Positions 26,401-38,344 of a DNA stretch of 46,177 nt are shown here, one piece after another. Source of the stretch: Planktothrix tepida PCC 9214 (GTDB taxonomy: Bacteria > Cyanobacteriota > Cyanobacteriia > Cyanobacteriales > Microcoleaceae); assembly GCF_900009145.1 (NCBI RefSeq), contig NZ_LN889782.1, positions 380,953 through 427,129 of the forward strand, in the 5' to 3' direction. Each line of letters starts with the position of its first letter. Position 1 is the stretch's first letter. The notes beneath the pieces were generated by a model, which worked only from the letters and a program-made list of their open reading frames with translations, was not told the DNA's origin and searched no databases. Both the position numbers and the translations under genes were made by a program.

Positions 26401-27084
26401 ACCTATTTGACTGATTTTAACTAAACTTTGACCGGGAACTGTTTGTACATAAATTTCTCCTGATGGTGCATTTAAGCTGCCTTCATTAATAACGGTTCCT
26501 CCCACTAACCTTAAGGATTGTCCCGAATTAATATTCAATTCTCCTAAGTTAATAATTGCACCCGGTTGAGGGGAATTAAATTGAAATTCACTCGGCGTTC
26601 CCACTAACGTTGACCAATTATTATTCCCAATACTATTAAACCAATTTCCCTGTCCAAAACCAATGGCATCAGCCGTAGTCACGGTAAAGGCAGCCGGAAT
26701 ATTTAAACTCGCATTAGAGCCAAAAACAATTCCCGCAGGATTGATTAAAAATAAGTTGGAATTCCCGCCAAGAACTTGAATTAAGCCATCAATAATTGAA
26801 GCTTGACCCCCCGTTACTCGTCCGAGAATATTTTGAATATTGGGTTCAGAAATAAAATTAACAATTTGACCTGTATTAACATTAAAATTTTGAAAACTAT
26901 GGAATAAATTTGACCCATCAGAAGATCGTTGACCTCCTTGAATATTCCATTGATTATTATGGGGAATGATTTGAGTTCCAGTTCCATCATTAGCGGGAAT
27001 AATTGGTTGTGCATGAACGAGAGGAGAAACAATAACAGAAGCAGAAATTAATCCAAATAAAGATAAAGAATGTTGAATTTTCAT
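23443..27084 (-). CDS. Secreted filamentous haemagglutinin N-domain / CHAT caspase-like protein
   Basis: A 1213-residue protein. A signal peptide (cut after ...PLVHA, residue 25) is followed by a TPS/haemagglutination-activity domain (about 26-260: QPIIPANDGTGTQIIPHNNQ, then SSDGSNLFHSFQNFNV and NLFLINPAGIVFGSNA) and beta-helix-like sequence to about 640. A very acidic Asn/Asp/Glu linker spans about 650-800. The C-terminal CHAT protease domain has catalytic His1054 (IIHLATHADF) and Cys1097 (LLVLSACRTAVGD). Such fusions are frequent in cyanobacteria and are thought to be exported by a TpsB-type pore; targets are unknown. The ATG at 27084 is preferred to an upstream frame start at 27108, which would overlap the preceding channel gene. 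It is 13 bp downstream of that channel gene, so the two are likely co-transcribed. The channel/CHAT pair was once duplicated (see remnants). Confidence 0.9.
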   Translation of the reverse strand: MKIQHSLSLFGLISASVIVSPLVHAQPIIPANDGTGTQIIPHNNQWNIQGGQRSSDGSNLFHSFQNFNVNTGQIVNFISEPNIQNILGRVTGGQASIIDGLIQVLGGNSNLFLINPAGIVFGSNASLNIPAAFTVTTADAIGFGQGNWFNSIGNNNWSTLVGTPSEFQFNSPQPGAIINLGELNINSGQSLRLVGGTVINEGSLNAPSGEIYVQTVPGQSLVKISQIGHALSLEITPNLIANSVSINPLLLPELLTGSGLNSATQTTLNQAGEIVLSNGLSVNSGDVIMASGARVNAQTANLQASNNLTLAENQLLTTGDLNLIATNTVTIRDGQTPFQANAGGNLTIQGNQNIDILALNHPITPLQSQGNMTLISDGIISGDAHFSSGGNFSILNLRGTGGNFVSLYDPIISSEADVIFGDYTGSSLKIESKGAISGGNINITTPDTSLTNIIDPDAEILRNSPALILKSGVQILANPVNLAPDSEFTTAEDQIISSQSNLFSGNNLISVGEVITAGGPVLLESASEIFVDSIATQGGNINLNAVNNILVTNTLNSQGGSINLTTGGVLQVQGILLDQNGIPVSISSENGSNGGAITIQYQGGETVPFVIGDSTLNGTAGAITTGSETIQPPQIIPNSNTFSQGNITIINKAIPINNPSDNTDNILPDQEDNKNPLDNQNENPLDNQTDSNQPEPPDIVDDITLEPNEQPGDNGEALGGIMDENSPLNLEEDSPQILEQDNAIVLDDSPMNEGENSPIDDKKIEGEDANQMEAPEADLPLNETTNIAAVDAGIEGLETEINNSFESGNFEQAVSGLENLIGFEYSNYFGTNFNSPETPSSQISQVLSSLDQQTNTKSALIYVYSRENELEIVLVRSNGSILHRNVPGVNQKILVDLIKEFRLEISSSRKNKQGAYLEKAQQLYQWIIAPIEAELKQENIEILMFTMDAILRGIPLAALHDGKQFLVEKYALSLIPSFNLVNTQYRSTAQATVLAMGASQFQDQNPLPAVPVELSTVTSELNTNQYFLNQDFTLINLKNQYKTNPTPIIHLATHADFKPGDASNSYIHLWDQKLPLNQLSQLGLSDPTVDLLVLSACRTAVGDKNAELGFAGLAVASGAKSVLASLWYVSDEGTLGLMSEFYHHLDTMGIKAKALQAAQIAMIRGQVRIEEGRLILVNQNQEITLPPDLKNLNNDELNYPYYWAAFTLVGSPW

Positions 27085-27097
27085 GGTTAATCTTAAA

Positions 27098-28582
27098 TTA
27101 AATTCCAAAGAGCGATTTCATCCGTTTTCTAACCCAAACCAATGGGTTATTATCTAAATCTTCCTCCTCCCCTAAAATTCCCATTTCTCTTAACAGTTGT
27201 TGACGTTCAAGTAGTTCTTGTTTCCGTTCAACTAATTTTTCAGCCATTTGATCTGCTAATTGAGGATAACTGGATAAAAAATAATGAAATACATTTCGAT
27301 CCACAACAAATAAAATGGTTGTTTCTAAGGTTCGGACAGCAGCCGTGCGAGGAATTCCCATAATTAAGGAAAGTTCTCCAAAAAAGTCCCCTGGGTTTAA
27401 ATTGCGAATATGTTTGTTGACTTTTTCCGAGATAATTTCTACTGAACCAGAAAGAATAATATGAAAGGCATCCCCTGGATCTCCTTCATGAAAAATAAAT
27501 TCTCCTGATGGGATAGTTTCTCGATACCCTTGTTCAATTAATCCTAATAATTCTAAATCGGTAAACTGCTCAAAATAAACGACTTTTCTTAATAAATCTC
27601 GTAGGGATAGAGGGTTTACCGATTCTAGCTCTAAACCTTCAGACTCTTCAACCGTTTGAATGGCAGAAAGTTGACCTTGGGGAGAAGCAGGAACAGCAAC
27701 GGGATGAGGGTTAAAAATTGTTCTCAATTCTTCAGGGTTTTTGATCCATAAATCTCTTTGAGGAAGGGGGATAATAATATTGTTTTTTTTAAGTTCAGTT
27801 TCTATAATATAGTTTAATGAACTTTGGATCGGAAGTCTAGCTTTGGGTTGATCAATCCAAACTAAAAGCTCAAAATTAATCGCACTATCTCCAAAACTTC
27901 TTAACCAAACTTGAGGTGCGGGATAAGATAAAACTCTCGATTCTCGGCGTGCTATCGCTAATAAAACTTCCGTTACTAACACTGGATCACTTCCGTAAGC
28001 AACGGGAACTTGAATATGAATTCTACTATTAACATTTCCATAACTCCAATTAATAATTTTTCCACTGACTAAAGTTTGATTAGGGACAATAATCGAAATT
28101 CCATCATTGGTTAAAATCGTAGCAGCACGAATTGATATTTTGCGAATCGTTCCTTCTAAATCATCAATTTCAATATAATCTCCCACTTTAACGGGACGTT
28201 CAATCAGGAGAATTAATCCGCTTACAAAATTTTGAACTAATCCCTGGAAACCTAAACCGATCCCAATCCCTAAACCTCCAGCTAAAAAGCTTAAAGATCG
28301 AATATCTAAACCACACGCTTGAGGAACAATAATAAACCCTAAAGCAATGACAAAATAATAACAAATTGTAGCGATCGCGTCTCGGCTGCCTTCATCAAAT
28401 CCCCATTTAACCAATAATTTATCGCGTAACCAATTAGTAAAAAACCGGGCTATTAAAATAACAGCCAATAATGAAATAATGACGGTAATAATTAAACTAA
28501 CTGAAATTGTAATTTCACCTAATCTAATGGGTTGCGTAAATAATTTATTTATAAATTGTATTATTCCTGAAATAATTGTCAT
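27098..28582 (-). CDS. MscS-type channel with C-terminal cyclic-nucleotide-binding domain (bCNG family)
   Basis: A 494-residue membrane protein. N-terminal helices (ITISVSLIITVIISLLAVIL; ATICYYFVIALGFIIV) precede the MscS pore helix (LAGGLGIGIGLGFQGLVQNF) and the beta domain (VKVGDYIEIDDLEGTIRKIS). After the MscS C-terminal part, residues about 330-450 form a cNMP-binding fold with the phosphate-binding cassette FFGELSLIMGIPRTAAVRT, where Glu and Arg that hold cAMP/cGMP are both present. Bacterial cyclic-nucleotide-gated members of the MscS superfamily (bCNG) have been described, including from Synechocystis. The gene is followed after 13 bp by the haemagglutinin-CHAT gene, and the pair is duplicated in remnant form at 21.9-22.05 kb. 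Confidence 0.92.
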   Translation of the reverse strand: MTIISGIIQFINKLFTQPIRLGEITISVSLIITVIISLLAVILIARFFTNWLRDKLLVKWGFDEGSRDAIATICYYFVIALGFIIVPQACGLDIRSLSFLAGGLGIGIGLGFQGLVQNFVSGLILLIERPVKVGDYIEIDDLEGTIRKISIRAATILTNDGISIIVPNQTLVSGKIINWSYGNVNSRIHIQVPVAYGSDPVLVTEVLLAIARRESRVLSYPAPQVWLRSFGDSAINFELLVWIDQPKARLPIQSSLNYIIETELKKNNIIIPLPQRDLWIKNPEELRTIFNPHPVAVPASPQGQLSAIQTVEESEGLELESVNPLSLRDLLRKVVYFEQFTDLELLGLIEQGYRETIPSGEFIFHEGDPGDAFHIILSGSVEIISEKVNKHIRNLNPGDFFGELSLIMGIPRTAAVRTLETTILFVVDRNVFHYFLSSYPQLADQMAEKLVERKQELLERQQLLREMGILGEEEDLDNNPLVWVRKRMKSLFGI

Positions 28583-28745
28583 GGGTTTTGCCCTCTCTTT
28601 TCTGGTAAATCTACAACAATTTAGAGCTTTAATTAAAATTAAATATTCTAATTACATAAATTTAAAAAAAATGACTGAATCTGTGAAAACGCTTTAATCG
28701 GTTTAAATTCATGTTTTAATTAAGATCAACCGACGTTTCAATCCT

Positions 28746-29741
28746 ATGAATCATCATACACTCAAAGCGACTTGTACAACGGTTCATTTAGGGGGGTTCT
28801 CCTGCAATTTACCTCCAGCTTTAGTGATCAACTCTGGAGATTCCATTGAAGTCGAAACTTATACAGGGTTCAAAATTTATCAGGAATCACCAGAAGCCTT
28901 TCTCACACCCGAATTAGTAGAAATTTGCCAGCATTTACCCCCAGAACGCATTGTAGGGCCAGGTTCCCATCTGTTAACGGGGCCAATTTATATCCGAGAA
29001 GCACAACCGGGAGATGTCTTAGAAATTCAATTAGAAGAAATTTCTCCTCGTTTAGCCATGGGATTTAATGCAATTCGCACGGGTTGGGGAGCTTTACCGC
29101 AACAGTTTTCTGAATCGCGATTACGGTTTATTCCATTAGATTTAGAGAAAAACATTGCTGAATTTCCTCTTAATTCTGGGATTAAAATTCCCTTAAAACC
29201 CTTTTTTGGAATTCTAGGGGTTGCGACTCCAGAAACCCAACGATCGTCAATTCCACCCGGAATTTATGGCGGCAATTTAGATAACCCAGAATTGCAAGCG
29301 GGTTCTCGTTTATTCTTACCTATTTTTGTTCCCGGTGCGTTATTTTCCATTGGAGATGGACATTCTGCACAAGGAGAAGGAGAAGTGAATGTTACCGCAA
29401 TTGAAACCTCAATGAATGGTAAAATTAAACTGATTTTACATAAAAATATATTGTTAACGTCTCCCCTTGCAGAAACGCCATCGGATATCATTACTATGGG
29501 ATTTGCAGAAACCTTAGATTTAGCGTTTGAATCGGCTTTAAAACAAATGATTGATGTTCTAGAACAATTCTTTGGATTAGAAGCAGAGGAGGCTTATGTT
29601 TTATGTTCTCTAGCCGCTAATTTTAGAATTACTCAAGTGGTTAATCATCCACAAAAAGGAGTTCATGGAATGATTTCTAAATCCATTTTAGGTTTTCCCT
29701 TAAAATCTCTGCTCGATCATAAGGTTGTTACGGGTTTATAA
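28746..29741 (+). CDS. Acetamidase/formamidase family protein
   Basis: A 331-residue member of the FmdA/AmdA family, amidases that release ammonia from formamide or acetamide. Family features include the opening H.....G.F....PP.L.I.SGD.IEVETYTG, the VGPGSHLLTGPIYIREAQPG loop and GDGHSAQGEGEVN, where His and Glu near the metal/active site are expected. The C-terminal half (MGFAETLDLAFESALKQMID) is also typical. Physiological substrate is unknown; a role in using amide nitrogen is inferred. Its stop codon is 1 bp from the end of the convergent tRNA-His gene, and no separate terminator is visible. Confidence 0.9.
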   Translation: MNHHTLKATCTTVHLGGFSCNLPPALVINSGDSIEVETYTGFKIYQESPEAFLTPELVEICQHLPPERIVGPGSHLLTGPIYIREAQPGDVLEIQLEEISPRLAMGFNAIRTGWGALPQQFSESRLRFIPLDLEKNIAEFPLNSGIKIPLKPFFGILGVATPETQRSSIPPGIYGGNLDNPELQAGSRLFLPIFVPGALFSIGDGHSAQGEGEVNVTAIETSMNGKIKLILHKNILLTSPLAETPSDIITMGFAETLDLAFESALKQMIDVLEQFFGLEAEEAYVLCSLAANFRITQVVNHPQKGVHGMISKSILGFPLKSLLDHKVVTGL

Positions 29742-29742
29742 G

Positions 29743-29816
29743 GGCGAACGATGGGACTCGAACCCACGAGTGGAGGAACCACAATCCTCTGCCTTAACCA
29801 CTTGGCTACGCTCGCC
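29743..29816 (-). tRNA. trnH: tRNA-His (anticodon GUG)
   Basis: A full cloverleaf is visible. The acceptor is GCGAGCG/CGTTCGC, with the His-specific extra G at position -1 encoded opposite C73. The D arm is GCC/GGC, the anticodon arm GAGGA-TTGTGGT-TCCTC (GTG), and the T arm GTGGG-TTCGAGT-CCCAT. CCA is not encoded. It converges with the amidase gene. Confidence 0.97.
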
Positions 29817-29909
29817 ATACGATTTTTTAATATAGCACAGGATCAGGAACATGACTAGAGGTTTTCCAAAAAAAATTTATTCACTGATCCCAAGCTATGG
29901 AAAAGCCTA

Positions 29910-30503
29910 TTAAGCGTTTTCCTGAGCGGATAAAATCTCCGATAGGGCATAACGAGCAATGACTAAACAAGTTCTAGCTTGTTCAATCTCCGATAACTCA
30001 GACCAACACACTGATCCTACACCCTCGGAACCTACTTCTATGCCTTCGAGTTCTCCACCTCGCATTGCATAAGCAAAGGGACGAGCTAAAACCTGTAAAT
30101 CTTCCTCTGACCATTGAGGTAGTAGTTCTTGAACACAGTAGACCAATTGATCCGCCAATGACAGACTTTGCGAAGAAACTTGTTGAGTGATACGAGTGGT
30201 TACCTGTACCAACCGATGTAACAACTCATGGGGTATTTGTTCAGCAAAACGTTGTAATAAGGAGGTTTGTAAACTTGTGGCTAACCAAAGCTGATTTATT
30301 TTGCCGATAAACCGTTGAGAGCTTTCAGCGAGTTCAGCGTCGGTAAACGCCTCTACCAGAAAATCGGGAGCTTCTTGCTTTAATAAATAAGCTTCCGCCT
30401 CCATCGTATAAGGATTCCAAGGGTACGGTGATTCATTGGGAAATAGGCAATTGAGTAAATCCCATTCCGCTTGAATTTCTAGGTTTTGAGCATCGTTAAT
30501 CAT
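29910..30503 (-). CDS. Cyanobacterial protein of unknown function
   Basis: A 197-residue acidic, mostly helical soluble protein with no membrane segment, no catalytic motif and no signal peptide. Notable stretches are WNPYTMEAEAYLLKQEA near the N-terminus and a Leu/Gln-rich middle (LADQLVYCVQELLPQWSEED). I do not recognise a named family, although the sequence has the look of a conserved cyanobacterial protein. It lies alone between tRNA-His and the rRNA operon. Codon use does not differ obviously from its neighbours. No function is proposed. Confidence 0.7.
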   Translation of the reverse strand: MINDAQNLEIQAEWDLLNCLFPNESPYPWNPYTMEAEAYLLKQEAPDFLVEAFTDAELAESSQRFIGKINQLWLATSLQTSLLQRFAEQIPHELLHRLVQVTTRITQQVSSQSLSLADQLVYCVQELLPQWSEEDLQVLARPFAYAMRGGELEGIEVGSEGVGSVCWSELSEIEQARTCLVIARYALSEILSAQENA

Positions 30504-31082
30504 AATAGGGGCCTTTAGGAGAATTTTAGGAAGTATTGGATTTTAGATCACCCGCTAAACCCCACTGAATCATTTTCAGAGCTTCTATACTATATCTATA
30601 GTCAGTTCACATCGAAAATCCTCAGAGGAGTCTGGCAGGTTAGGCACTAGGAATATCAAAATTTGTAATAAAAACAAAATGATTGCTGAAAATATCCGTT
30701 AGTTTTGCCTCCGTTGGACGATTGAGAAACAGTCAGTCTGCATTAAACCCCAATCCTATAGAAGTTCTATTGATGACCTTCTGATCTCAAAAAGCTTTAA
30801 CCTCAACTACTGAAGCAGAATGCTATACCCGCCTCCCTAGCTACAGCAACACCTAGAAAGATTCCGTAAGCCATCAAAAACCTGTGGAGTAGGCTAATTC
30901 AACATTTCAGATCGATTGAGATTAGATATTTCCCCTTCCGCCACCGTACCCAATCTACCCCTCTGCGTACTAACCATTCCTAGGAAGAAAGGGATCTCAA
31001 AAATGGGTTGAATCTCCAAAATATCTCACACCCTTTCCACTCAAGGGCTGCAAGATAATCAAAAAAAATTTTTCAAAAGGGG
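30504..31082. other. Long non-coding region upstream of the rRNA promoter
   Basis: About 580 bp with no convincing frame, tRNA or repeat. It may hold upstream activating sequence for the rRNA promoter; nothing specific can be pointed to. Confidence 0.3.
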
Positions 31083-31111
31083 TTGACACAGCCAAGAAAG
31101 GCTGCTAGATT
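31083..31111 (+). promoter_or_regulatory. rRNA operon promoter
   Basis: A consensus TTGACA (31083-31088) and TAGATT (31106-31111) are separated by 17 bp, about 200 bp before 16S. The leader that follows contains two perfect hairpins: AAGTTT/AAACTT at 31226-31242, and TCTAAAACTT/AAGTTTTAGA at 31261-31288. Confidence 0.8.
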
Positions 31112-31310
31112 AATAAGAGTGTCGAAAAACAAAAGACGGCACGCCGAACCTGGACAACTTAAGAGTTTGAAAGCCAAGTTAGCACATTCTATTATCTCGT
31201 CTTTAAGAATTTCTTCTTAATCGGGAAGTTTAACACAAACTTTCTGAAAAAGCAAAAAATTCTAAAACTTTGAGAAACAAGTTTTAGAGCCAAAAAAAAC
31301 AGATTCTTCA

Positions 31311-32800
<1,490 letters not shown>

Positions 32801-33110
32801 TTAGGGAGACCTACTTCTGGAGAAGTGCCAAATCCCAACAAAAAAAGCACTCACAGAAGTCATCCCAGGTCGGTCGAGAAGAATGAGTCAAACAAAAGCT
32901 TTCAAACTCCCAAGTCCGGTTCAAAAAGCAGGATAATTCAGCACCTTAGCTGTTAGAAAACAGCAAGACTGCTGGAGAGGATTCCAGCCAGAACCTTGAA
33001 AATTGCAGAGAAAGAAAAAACTGGTAGTAGTTCGTAGTTAGAACTCAAGCTCAGGGAAAGGAAACAGACCCAAAAGCAAAAGAACTAACCACAAACAAAA
33101 AAAGAGAATT
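32801..33110 (+). other. 16S-23S internal transcribed spacer without tRNA genes
   Basis: About 310 bp. The cyanobacterial D1-D1' helix base (GACCT at 32808, AGGTC at 32867) is visible, as is the left half of a 23S processing stem (TTGCAGAGAAAG...AACTGG at 33003-33024). No tRNA-Ile or tRNA-Ala cloverleaf is present. Confidence 0.8.
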
Positions 33111-35995
<2,885 letters not shown>

Positions 35996-36002
35996 CATCT
36001 CT

Positions 36003-36033
36003 CCAGTTTTCTCTGCAATCTTCAGTGCTCCTG
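36003..36033 (+). other. End of the rRNA operon; 5S rRNA missing
   Basis: CCAGTTTTCTCTGCAA (36003-36018) pairs with the sequence before 23S. It is followed by a TCCTG (36029-36033), which is how cyanobacterial 5S begins. The sequence then turns into AT-rich DNA and, 12 bp later, the stop codon of the convergent kinase gene. No 5S sequence follows. Confidence 0.65.
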
Positions 36034-36044
36034 ATTTTTAAAGT

Positions 36045-37349
36045 TTAATTAACATCTTTTACTTTTTTCAGGGCTAGTAATGCGCTACCATAAGCAGCTT
36101 CTGTATGAATAGGTTGCACCATGGGAACGTTTAAATAGCCCTGACGAATAGCTGTCCAAGTTGAATTTTGGGCTCCACCTCCGGCGGTATAAACTTGAGT
36201 TAACGGAGTTGCACCAAACTGTTGTAAAAGTTGATAACCTTGAGCTTCAATTTTAGCCATACTTTCTAATAACCCTTGGAGAAACTCAACACGATTATCA
36301 GAACGAGGTTCAAGACAGGGAAGTAATTCAGGATTGTTTATCGGAAAACGCTCGCCTTTTTTAATTAAGGGATAATAATCTAAATGACTATTATTATTAG
36401 GGTTAATCTGACGACTGAAAGTTTCCAATTCAAAATCGCTAAAAAATTGACGTAATACTGCACCTCCCGTATTAGATGCACCACCTGTTAACCATAAATC
36501 CCCTAAACGATGGCTATAAATACCATATTTAATATTATTTACGGGAGTTTTACTGAGGAGTTTTAAAACTAACGTTGAGCCTAAAGAGGTAACGGCTTCC
36601 CCTGGAACATTTGCCCCACTTGCTAAAAATGCAGCGATACTATCGGTGGTTCCTGCACAAACTTTACAGGTTTTGGGTAACTGTAATTGTTCTGCTATTT
36701 CTGGGGTAATTGTAGCGATGGGAGTTCCCGGAGCAACGACATCAGGAAGTTTCAATCGCTCTAAATTGATCAGCGATTTTAAACTGTTCATTAACCAATG
36801 TGGATAGGAAAAATTCTCTACATCATAACCTAATTTTAAACTATTATGATAATCACTAATTCCTAATTTTCCATGCAGCAAAAATCCTAACCAATCAGCT
36901 TGATGGAGAAAGTATAAGCAACCCAATTGTTGTTGTTTAATATCAATTGTTTTAACCGTTAGCCACCAGATCAGTTTGGCTAAACTAGAAGTGGCACTTA
37001 TGACACAATGATCAGGAGGACTAATTTTCTTTAACAATTCTAGAACGGTAGCACCTCGACTATCATTGTATAAAATAGGGGAATCTACGGAGATACCTTG
37101 AGGATCACAAAGTAGCACAGTGGCAGAGGTTCCATTAATTGCAATTCTTTGAATTTGACGGCGAACATTCACCGGAATTTCTTGAATCACTGTGAATAAA
37201 GCCGTTTTCCAAAGAGCAACCCATTCCGAAGAGTCTGTTAAGGTGGGAAACGGAAATTGCGTTTCAGCTACCACTGTTCCTTCAGGATTAATTGTAATAG
37301 AACGAGCACCGGACGTACCAAAATCAATCCCGATATAAAAATTAACCAT
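36045..37349 (-). CDS. FGGY-family sugar kinase, probable D-ribulose kinase
   Basis: A 434-residue sugar kinase of the FGGY/actin-like ATPase fold. The phosphate-1 loop is YIGIDFGTSGARSI at the N-terminus; the second half has VCAGTTDSIAAFLASGA, then TSLGSTLVLKLL and the adenosine motif YTAGGGAQNSTWTAIRQG. Length and pattern match the cyanobacterial/plant group typified by Synechococcus SePSK and Arabidopsis XK-1, shown to act on D-ribulose, rather than xylulokinases of about 490 residues. The start at 37349 is chosen because GGCGGAGAAAG precedes it; the frame is open 25 codons further upstream but unlike the family. It is convergent with the rRNA operon. A palindrome at 37383-37400 may regulate it. 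Confidence 0.83.
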   Translation of the reverse strand: MVNFYIGIDFGTSGARSITINPEGTVVAETQFPFPTLTDSSEWVALWKTALFTVIQEIPVNVRRQIQRIAINGTSATVLLCDPQGISVDSPILYNDSRGATVLELLKKISPPDHCVISATSSLAKLIWWLTVKTIDIKQQQLGCLYFLHQADWLGFLLHGKLGISDYHNSLKLGYDVENFSYPHWLMNSLKSLINLERLKLPDVVAPGTPIATITPEIAEQLQLPKTCKVCAGTTDSIAAFLASGANVPGEAVTSLGSTLVLKLLSKTPVNNIKYGIYSHRLGDLWLTGGASNTGGAVLRQFFSDFELETFSRQINPNNNSHLDYYPLIKKGERFPINNPELLPCLEPRSDNRVEFLQGLLESMAKIEAQGYQLLQQFGATPLTQVYTAGGGAQNSTWTAIRQGYLNVPMVQPIHTEAAYGSALLALKKVKDVN

Positions 37350-37382
37350 TCTTTCTCCGCCAGTCGGATTCGTATTTTTGGA

Positions 37383-37400
37383 TTTATAGTAAACTATAAA
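37383..37400 (-). promoter_or_regulatory. Perfect palindrome at the kinase promoter
   Basis: TTTATAGT and ACTATAAA are separated by two bases, 34-51 bp before the kinase ATG. Each half contains a TATA-like -10 element. It may be an operator or overlapping promoter; a clear -35 was not found. Confidence 0.35.
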
Positions 37401-37576
37401 GTTTGTGCCTCCAAAAAATGCCAATAAATTTGTTAAGTTTTAATAAAAGTTTCGGAAAAAATAAAATTACTCTGGACGTTAATTGATCACAAAGCTATAA
37501 ATTAAGAATTGGTAGCTGAATTTTAATCAGATTCACTACTGCTTATTGTAATTTTGAGCCATTCATCGAGGATTTC

Positions 37577-38236
37577 ATGGATACGCTTGCTTATAATCAT
37601 CTCGTTTCTGCTTATGAGTCTCCTCGGCAACCCCATGTTAACGGGGGCTTGGTACTATTCCGAGGTGTGAATTGGAGCCAACTGTCAACGGCTTGCTGGA
37701 TGCCCATTGTGGCAGCAGCCATTGGCTTGTCTGTAGTGAGTGTTAGTCAACCAGCCAGTGCTGCTCTCTATTACGGTGATAGTGGTTATAGCGTTAAGAA
37801 AGTCCAATATGCCTTGCAGGACTATGGCTATTTTACTGGTAAAGCAACGGGTTACTTTGGTAAAGTCACCAAACACGCGGTTATGGCTTTTCAAAGAGAT
37901 TATGGCTTATACCCTGATGGAGTTGTTGGCTCTGCAACAGCATCAGCTTTAGGGGTCGGTAGTGGGTATCATGAACCTAAACACAGCTATAGCAATGCCA
38001 GTTATGGAGGTTGTGGTCATTGTGGCGGTAGCAGCAGCTATCTGTCGCGAGGTGACAGTAGCTACCATGTCAAGCAACTGCAAAATCGTTTAGCAGACCT
38101 GGGTTATTTTAATGCGAACAGCACAGGTTACTATGGGAAACTTACAGCCCACGCCGTTAAAGCGTTTCAAGAAAATTGTGGACTCTCCGCCGATGGTATT
38201 GCTGGCCCAGCAACTCTTGCTGCATTAGGGCTTTAA
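37577..38236 (+). CDS. Exported protein with two peptidoglycan-binding domains
   Basis: A 219-residue protein. A long N-terminal segment ends in a hydrophobic stretch (MPIVAAAIGLSVVSVSQPASA) that looks like a signal peptide or anchor with an A-x-A cleavage site near residue 61. Two PG_binding_1 domains follow: about 65-130 (GDSGYSVKKVQYALQDYGYF, then VTKHAVMAFQRDYGL and DGVVGSATASALG) and about 157-219 (GDSSYHVKQLQNRLADLGYF ending DGIAGPATLAALGL). They are joined by a Gly/Ser/His/Cys-rich linker (GGCGHCGGSSS). No hydrolase domain is present, so it probably anchors to the cell wall or assists another enzyme. The 60-residue pre-signal region is unusually long. Confidence 0.87.
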   Translation: MDTLAYNHLVSAYESPRQPHVNGGLVLFRGVNWSQLSTACWMPIVAAAIGLSVVSVSQPASAALYYGDSGYSVKKVQYALQDYGYFTGKATGYFGKVTKHAVMAFQRDYGLYPDGVVGSATASALGVGSGYHEPKHSYSNASYGGCGHCGGSSSYLSRGDSSYHVKQLQNRLADLGYFNANSTGYYGKLTAHAVKAFQENCGLSADGIAGPATLAALGL

Positions 38237-38257
38237 ATTCTCAATCCTATACCTCTG

Positions 38258-38283
38258 TAGAGACGGGCTATTCCTCGTCTCTA
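38258..38283. terminator. Hairpin between convergent genes
   Basis: TAGAGACG and CGTCTCTA form a perfect 8 bp stem around a 10 nt loop, 22 bp after the peptidoglycan-binding protein gene and 62 bp before the end of the convergent kinase gene. There is no T run, so termination efficiency is uncertain. Confidence 0.45.
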
Positions 38284-38344
38284 AGGGGTTTGGGAACATT
38301 CCACAATTTAATAGTTGTGTTTGTTATGGCACGTCTCTATGGGG

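Noticed and set aside
32801-33110. Search for tRNA-Ile/tRNA-Ala in the 16S-23S spacer
   Set aside because: No T-loop TTCGANT with flanking stems or tRNA 5' consensus is present, so no tRNA is called.
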